A stretch of 11,395 nucleotides of DNA, taken from assembly GCA_002452315.1 (NCBI GenBank), contig DKFH01000165.1, forward strand, positions 1 through 11,395. Direction: 5' to 3'. A program made the position numbers and the translations under genes. Positions 7,129 to 11,395 of this stretch are shown piece after piece (within the stretch, counting starts at the first letter, position 1; the number at the start of each line of letters is the position of its first letter). The stretch is from Anaerolineaceae bacterium UBA6801. Lineage in GTDB: Bacteria; Chloroflexota; Anaerolineae; Anaerolineales; Anaerolineaceae. The notes beneath the pieces are model-generated. The model ran no database searches and was not told the origin of the DNA. It worked only from the letters and a program-made list of their open reading frames with translations.

Positions 7129-7506
7129 ATGCCAAAACTAATCAAGAGAAAATTCTAATTAAATGGTCAGGCACCAGTTATGTGATGCTGAGTGGGTTTT
7201 TACTGCTGTTGTTCCTGATTGGGTATGTTTGGTGGCCTTTGCTGGATGAATACCTGAACCAATTCAACCCGGAGCTCTCCGTTTGGCGCCAGATCGATTG
7301 GTGGTTCTGCTTTGGGCTATTTCCTGGAGCGCTGGGGGACGACTCGCCTATGTTGGGCGTATCACACCGGAGGCTAGCCACCATTGGTCACCGTCATCTC
7401 GTTTGGCATGGCTTCTGTGGCAATCTGGCGTGTTTACCAGGGGTACCTAACCTTACTCAAGCGATCAGGTTTTCCCCTGGCAAAGCATTTGATACCCACA
7501 AAATGA
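7129..7506 (+). pseudogene. Small membrane-protein gene broken by three single-base losses (or sequence error)
   Basis: No single frame gives a sensible protein here. Reading ATG 7129 (GAGAG at 7116-7120), then moving frame near 7148-7152 (A-run), near 7297-7299 (TT) and near 7395-7398 (CC), gives one continuous 126-residue chain ending at TGA 7504. Each shift equals one missing base in a homopolymer. The rebuilt protein starts MPKLIKRKILIKW, then has hydrophobic stretches SGFLLLLFLIGYVWWPLL, LVVLLWAISW and PPLVTVISFGMASVAIW, so three membrane segments are likely. No family is recognised. The alternative unbroken reading (GTG 7182 to 7511) has a good first helix but then becomes His-, Gly- and Pro-rich and unlike a natural protein. 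It follows the regulator gene by 20 bases and probably shares its operon. Confidence 0.55.
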
Positions 7507-7509
7507 AAT

Positions 7510-7540
7510 AAAAAAGCTACCTGAAGAGGGCAGCTTTTTT
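7510..7540 (+). terminator. Bidirectional Rho-independent terminator
   Basis: AAAAAAGCT (7510-7518) pairs with AGCTTTTTT (7532-7540), with two further C-G pairs inside and a short loop. Because the stem has an A-run on the left and a T-run on the right, it can end transcription on both strands: the mscL group from the left and the serpin gene (stop at 7555) from the right. Confidence 0.85.
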
Positions 7541-7554
7541 GTGTTAAAGATCGA

Positions 7555-8895
7555 TTAGGGTTGGAGAACCCGGCCCATAAACAGGATCGTGTTGGTGGGC
7601 TGATGCCGGATCAAGAACATGAAGGGCCGGTCAATGACAAGAGAAATGGGATCTTCTGGCATGGCTGAGGTCACACCGATAATCACAGCAGTGGCCGCAG
7701 CGGCCTCGGTGCCTTCCTCATCTACTGTGATGGTGGCCTTATGCAGCACATCGGTGATCATCAGGTCTTCTTCATCCGTGATGCCAGAAAAATCAGCGGC
7801 AATAGGGTCAAAGGCATCGCCCATCCCGAGGGCGATCAATGGATCATTGGCGTTGATGTCTGACTCAAAATCAAACCTCGGCATTTCAAGGTCTACGCGT
7901 GTATAGCCCAGGCTTGTTAGGATTTCTGCCAGTCCTTCGATGGTGAGTTCAGCTTCAAATTCCTGAAATGCGCCAGCATCTGGTACCAGCAAGGTCATCA
8001 CAAAATCGCTGCTTAAGTATGGCAAATTAATGGCCTGGTAGTTTTCACCTTGACCATAAATGAAATTTTCACCGTATAGTTTCATCATGTCGACCGTGAT
8101 TTCCGAGCCGTCCAGTGTATAAAAAGGCGCCTCTGTCGTCATGCTTTCATTGAAAGGGTTAAGCCAGGAGCCTTTGAAGTAAATTGCGTTGGCCAAAACC
8201 AGGCGGGTTAATGAGTCAATCGCGCCAGCCGGGATCAGATCCTCAATTTTCTGTGCAGTCTCATCAGCAACCCAGTCATTGATGGCCAGGCGGGCACTTT
8301 CCGGGTTGTTTTTATAGTCAACGGCAAATAATCCGGCTCCGTAGTGCTGGGCCAGGGTATCCAGGAAAGGTTGTTTGAACTCAAAATCAGCCTGTCCCCA
8401 GATGGAATTGGCGATATTTAACTGGAATGGGTTGCCATCTACATCATCGGTCATCTTGCCCTGCGCTTCCTCAATTGCCAGGATCAGAGCATTAAATGCA
8501 GGGTGAACATCTTCCTCAGGCAGGCTCAGTTGTAAGGCATCTAACATAGCCTGTTCTGTGGAGGTTTCAGCACCTGCTAGGGCCATACTTAATGCCAGTG
8601 AGATGCTAAAGGGCGAGAAGATGAGGTTGCCATCCTCCGAGCGGATTTGGTCATAAAACGTGAGGGCAAACGCGGCCTGGTCTTCAGCCAGGGTTCTGAT
8701 GTGTTCCTCATCAACCGTTGGATTAGTGATCCTTGCCAGGTTGCTTTTAACCACTTCAAATGACTCGGCATCCGGAGCTTTATCGATCGGTTCAGTCGTC
8801 GGATCGTGATCTGGGTCAACAACTTCCTGTGCTGGTTGGCAAGCTGATAGCACCACCAGGGCAACCAGAACAACACTCAGTAAAAATTTTTGCAT
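7555..8895 (-). CDS. Surface-anchored inhibitory-type serpin (lipoprotein)
   Basis: Serpins trap target proteases by inserting the cleaved reactive-centre loop into a beta sheet. The 446-aa protein has a lipoprotein signal (hydrophobic 4-17, lipobox LSAC with Cys19), an acidic Pro/Asp/Glu linker to about residue 60, then the serpin fold: LIFSPFSISLALSMALAGA (91-109), breach/shutter motif NAIYFKGSW (236-244), and the family signature RPFMFLIR near 423-430. The hinge EEGTEAAAATA (393-403) has Thr at P14 and small residues at P12-P9, the pattern of working inhibitors. Counting from the hinge puts P1-P1' at about Thr409-Ser410, though loop length varies. It has a strong ribosome site (AAGGAGG 8900-8906, spacing 4). 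It is most likely outside the cell membrane, guarding against foreign or own proteases. Confidence 0.95.
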   Translation of the reverse strand: MQKFLLSVVLVALVVLSACQPAQEVVDPDHDPTTEPIDKAPDAESFEVVKSNLARITNPTVDEEHIRTLAEDQAAFALTFYDQIRSEDGNLIFSPFSISLALSMALAGAETSTEQAMLDALQLSLPEEDVHPAFNALILAIEEAQGKMTDDVDGNPFQLNIANSIWGQADFEFKQPFLDTLAQHYGAGLFAVDYKNNPESARLAINDWVADETAQKIEDLIPAGAIDSLTRLVLANAIYFKGSWLNPFNESMTTEAPFYTLDGSEITVDMMKLYGENFIYGQGENYQAINLPYLSSDFVMTLLVPDAGAFQEFEAELTIEGLAEILTSLGYTRVDLEMPRFDFESDINANDPLIALGMGDAFDPIAADFSGITDEEDLMITDVLHKATITVDEEGTEAAAATAVIIGVTSAMPEDPISLVIDRPFMFLIRHQPTNTILFMGRVLQP

Positions 8896-8992
8896 TTCTC
8901 CTCCTTGTAGTGATGTTTAACTATTCTCCTCACTTAAAACGACGCATAAGAAGGTCATTTTGTTCCCATACATCTGGAGAATTAATAAATGC

Positions 8993-8998
8993 ATTATA
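8993..8998 (-). promoter_or_regulatory. Possible -10 box for the serpin gene
   Basis: A perfect TATAAT reads on the minus strand at 8998-8993, in the 122-base gap between the cyclase-family gene and the serpin. No good -35 lies at the right distance, and the predicted leader would be about 90 bases. It suggests the serpin can be transcribed separately from the two genes upstream. Nothing else is evident in this gap. Confidence 0.3.
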
Positions 8999-9017
8999 TT
9001 GGAGATAGCTGCTCAAT

Positions 9018-9668
9018 TTAAATAGGTTGTTCAATCAGGATAGCCCTGGCTGGCGCCCCTTCACACCCGGGGATATTCAATGGTAGGCAAATCAGCTCAT
9101 AAATTCCCCCAGGCACACCCAATAAATTCAATCCCTCCAATAAAATACATTCCTCGGAGAGCAAGATCTGGTGGGGCTTTTCTGTGTCTGCATAGGGTGC
9201 AATTGACAGGTAATCGATGCCAATCAGATCGAGGTTAAATTGTTGCAGATACTGCGCACCAGAGGTATCAATCGCTACATAGTCAGGGTTAAAACGGGCT
9301 GGAATTTTACCCCAAAGGTTTGAATTTCGTGTCTTGAAAAGTACTTTATTGACTTCCTTTAGCTGTTCTATCACAGGATGTGCTTTGAGGACTGCCTCAT
9401 CGATCACCGCTGTCTCTGGACTGATTTCGACTACCAGGGCTACACCAATTAACTTCTGCAGGGGAATTTTGCCGACGGTGTTCCCTGAGTCGATAAAATG
9501 CTTCGGCGCATCGATGTGGGTGCCGGTGTGAACCCCCATCGCCATCCGGGTCACATTGGCCGAATCGCCTTTGGCAATTGAGGAAACCTGTACCAGGTCG
9601 ACCGATGGGTCGCCTGGCCAGACAGGCATGCTGGTTGTGATCGGTACACTAATATCATAAATTTTCAT
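9018..9668 (-). CDS. Cyclase-family metal-dependent hydrolase (KynB-like)
   Basis: The 216-aa protein belongs to the cyclase / kynurenine formamidase family (PF04199-type), metal enzymes that hydrolyse amide or lactam bonds. The signature HTGTHIDAPKHF is at 47-58 and supplies the usual metal and catalytic residues His47, His51, Asp53 and His57; His166 and Glu178 are likely further active-site residues. The N-terminus DISVPITTSMPVWPGDP is typical of the family. It has no signal peptide, so it acts in the cytoplasm. Members include arylformamidase, isatin hydrolase and uncharacterised relatives; no kynurenine pathway gene is nearby, so the substrate is unknown. Its ribosome site GAGGG (9674-9678) overlaps the end of the CapA-like gene, 9 bases upstream, so the two probably form one transcript. 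Confidence 0.88.
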   Translation of the reverse strand: MKIYDISVPITTSMPVWPGDPSVDLVQVSSIAKGDSANVTRMAMGVHTGTHIDAPKHFIDSGNTVGKIPLQKLIGVALVVEISPETAVIDEAVLKAHPVIEQLKEVNKVLFKTRNSNLWGKIPARFNPDYVAIDTSGAQYLQQFNLDLIGIDYLSIAPYADTEKPHQILLSEECILLEGLNLLGVPGGIYELICLPLNIPGCEGAPARAILIEQPI

Positions 9669-9677
9669 GGTAGCCCT

Positions 9678-11395
9678 CTATTCGTAAGCTTGCAATCCAA
9701 TTGAAAAGATGCGTGAAAGCAACGCTTCTCTCTCACCCGGGCTCATCGGGCGCGGACGGGCGTAATCTTCCAGCATGGTTGTCAGTAATTCCACACTGAT
9801 CAAATCTCCGTCATAGAAAACCAACCGATCAATAAATGCCTCCCGGGTGCCGGGCATTAAAAAGTCATTATAATAAACTTCCATCTGGTCAAAGAACAGG
9901 TTTCCCAGGCCATAATGGAGGAAACTATCGCCATAAAACACCATGCTCTTGGGGGTATGGGCCTGGCTGCCATTGACGATCAACGCGCCCGCGTCGGCCA
10001 GACGTTGGAAGTCAGCCACCATTTGCGTGCTGGGGTAGGCAGTGTAATCTTCTGTATACTGAAGAGTTACGATGGGCAGGTATCCCCCGGCGCGCAGTGC
10101 CTGGATTTCCTCCACAAGCCACTGGTAATCGCCGCAGGGAGCCGCGCCAGGGCTGGTATTCGTCGCCCAGGCAACAGGTGGGCCAACCGGGTTACAGCCT
10201 ATGAAGGCTAGCTGGTTGCCATGATGGGTGATCAATGCAGGTGATCGGGCGTCCTGTAAATCCCCGCCCCCCGCGTAAGTAACCCAACCGCGCTCGGCGT
10301 ACATTTCCAGGGTCAGGTTCATGGCCTGAACCCCATAATCCAGCGTGTGATTGCCGCTTAATTCGATGATATCGGTTGATATATACTCCAAAAGCTCAAT
10401 TCGATCCGGGGAGGAACAAAAGATGAGGTCTGCTTGGAATGGGTCGGGATAGGGGCAGTTCTGAGCAAAGGGGACTTCGTTGCTGATATGGACGAGATCG
10501 GCAGCGGTCAGCCAGGGTTGAATGTCCCTGCCCGGGTAGTGGTTGCCTTGTGTTTCCATGCGATGGGCAGTGGCACGGGTCAGCGCGGTCACGCCGGTCA
10601 TCATCAACACCGTGCGCCGATCCGCGTCATAATTGGCGGCGGGAAGCCCAACAGTTGTCTCAGGTGCACCCTCCAGCCAGATGTGGACCGTTAGGGGGTA
10701 GTTTCCCGCGGAGAAAGTATCATCGATCGGTGATTGGCCATCGACACGGAGTACCTTCCAGTGGGGGGTTAATTCCTCAAAGGGTAACAGTGTCAGGAAA
10801 GCCTGATCGGTGAGTGCCAATTCAGTAAGTGCTTCTCTTGTGACCACTTTCACAAACGCATCATCAGGGTCACCGAATAATTCCTGCATGGCAGCATATG
10901 CCTCCGGTGTAACCTGAATTTGTGTGGTGGTCAGGTCAGCGGATGGGCGGCCAGCCCACAACGCGGTCAGCTCTTCCAATGAGTGGCCGTCTGAGATGGT
11001 ATAAAACGGTGCCGCCAGGGCATAAATCCATATGCTGCTGGCTAGGCCGGGCTCAACAGACCCTTTATGACCCAGCAAAATGCTCAGGTCGGCTTCGTGC
11101 TGATCGTCGGTCAGGCTGTGATCGGGGAGGTTGAGCGCATCGACCAGATTTTGTGGCAACCCAGGGTGCAGAAACACCCTGGCGGTTTCATCAATAGTGG
11201 GCTCAACAGGACCCGGGTCTGGATCGGGGCGTTGCTCGTTTGGCAAAGGCTCCAGGATTTCTGGGCTGGGCGTGAGGGTTTGCTGCCAATATGCCCGGCG
11301 GGTCGCCAATGGCGGCAGATCAGCAACGCCTTGCGCAGGCAAAACACAGCCGCTGAGCAGTATTAATAAGATGACTCCACTGAAAAAACGACTGG
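9678..11395 (-). CDS. CapA-family lipoprotein with N-terminal binding-protein-like domain (5' end cut off)
   Basis: The frame stays open to the window edge and, above the TTG at 11342, encodes SRFFSGVILLILLSGC: a lipoprotein signal with lipobox Cys at 11346-11348. The true start is therefore just outside the window and TTG 11342 is not it. After a Pro-rich linker, residues 85-235 (counted from TTG 11342) resemble a type 2 periplasmic binding domain of the PstS kind (SLEELTALWAGRP, then LPFEELTPHWKVLRVDGQSP). Residues about 245-505 are a CapA / PGA-cap metallophosphatase-like domain: ISNEVPF, ELSGNHTLDYG, VTLQYTEDY, VNGSQAHTPK, YGLGNLFFDQ. The usual HWG and HPH histidines are Gln here. CapA proteins act in poly-gamma-glutamate capsule or cell-envelope metabolism; the role of this subgroup is not known to me. 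Confidence 0.85.
   Translation of the reverse strand, partial: SRFFSGVILLILLSGCVLPAQGVADLPPLATRRAYWQQTLTPSPEILEPLPNEQRPDPDPGPVEPTIDETARVFLHPGLPQNLVDALNLPDHSLTDDQHEADLSILLGHKGSVEPGLASSIWIYALAAPFYTISDGHSLEELTALWAGRPSADLTTTQIQVTPEAYAAMQELFGDPDDAFVKVVTREALTELALTDQAFLTLLPFEELTPHWKVLRVDGQSPIDDTFSAGNYPLTVHIWLEGAPETTVGLPAANYDADRRTVLMMTGVTALTRATAHRMETQGNHYPGRDIQPWLTAADLVHISNEVPFAQNCPYPDPFQADLIFCSSPDRIELLEYISTDIIELSGNHTLDYGVQAMNLTLEMYAERGWVTYAGGGDLQDARSPALITHHGNQLAFIGCNPVGPPVAWATNTSPGAAPCGDYQWLVEEIQALRAGGYLPIVTLQYTEDYTAYPSTQMVADFQRLADAGALIVNGSQAHTPKSMVFYGDSFLHYGLGNLFFDQMEVYYNDFLMPGTREAFIDRLVFYDGDLISVELLTTMLEDYARPRPMSPGEREALLSRIFSIGLQAYE

Noticed and set aside
7182..7511. 109-aa protein starting at GTG 7182
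   Set aside because: Only its first third looks natural; the rest is better explained by frame changes to other frames, and there is no ribosome site.
11340..11342. TTG 11342 as the start of the CapA-like gene
   Set aside because: The frame continues upstream without stops and encodes a lipoprotein signal peptide with a lipobox Cys.

Overview
The window looks like a chromosomal segment of an Anaerolineae-type Chloroflexota bacterium. This is inferred from moderate GC, a mix of strong Shine-Dalgarno sites and an apparently near-leaderless gene, protein sequence style, and a surface CapA-like lipoprotein with an N-terminal binding-protein-like domain. No rRNA, tRNA, CRISPR array or insertion sequence is seen, and the taxonomic call is not proven.

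Region 1 (1-4723, plus strand) is housekeeping. It holds the acidic tail of a probable trigger factor, then clpP, a hairpin-plus-T-run terminator, a HAD-IIA phosphatase, rlmN (ATGA overlap with the HAD gene), ftsY and prfB. The theme is protein synthesis, targeting and quality control: rRNA methylation, SRP receptor, release factor 2, protease and chaperone. prfB needs a +1 programmed frameshift at an internal TGA, so its true start is at 3637.

Region 2 (4724-7540): pfkA (minus) converges on prfB with no base between their stop codons. It diverges from a plus-strand group: mscL with a C-terminal zinc ribbon, an overlapping TTG-start response-regulator-like gene, and a small membrane-protein gene that appears broken by three single-base losses. 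A symmetric terminator at 7510-7540 ends the group and can also serve the serpin gene on the other strand.

Region 3 (7555-11395, minus strand) encodes cell-surface proteins: a CapA-like lipoprotein running off the right edge, a metal-dependent cyclase-family hydrolase 9 bases downstream, and then an inhibitory-type serpin lipoprotein.

No clearly new defence or mobile system is visible. The most unusual items are the mscL/regulator/membrane-protein group, the decayed or mis-sequenced small gene, the binding-protein-CapA fusion with Gln where two metal-ligand His are usual, and the surface-anchored serpin.
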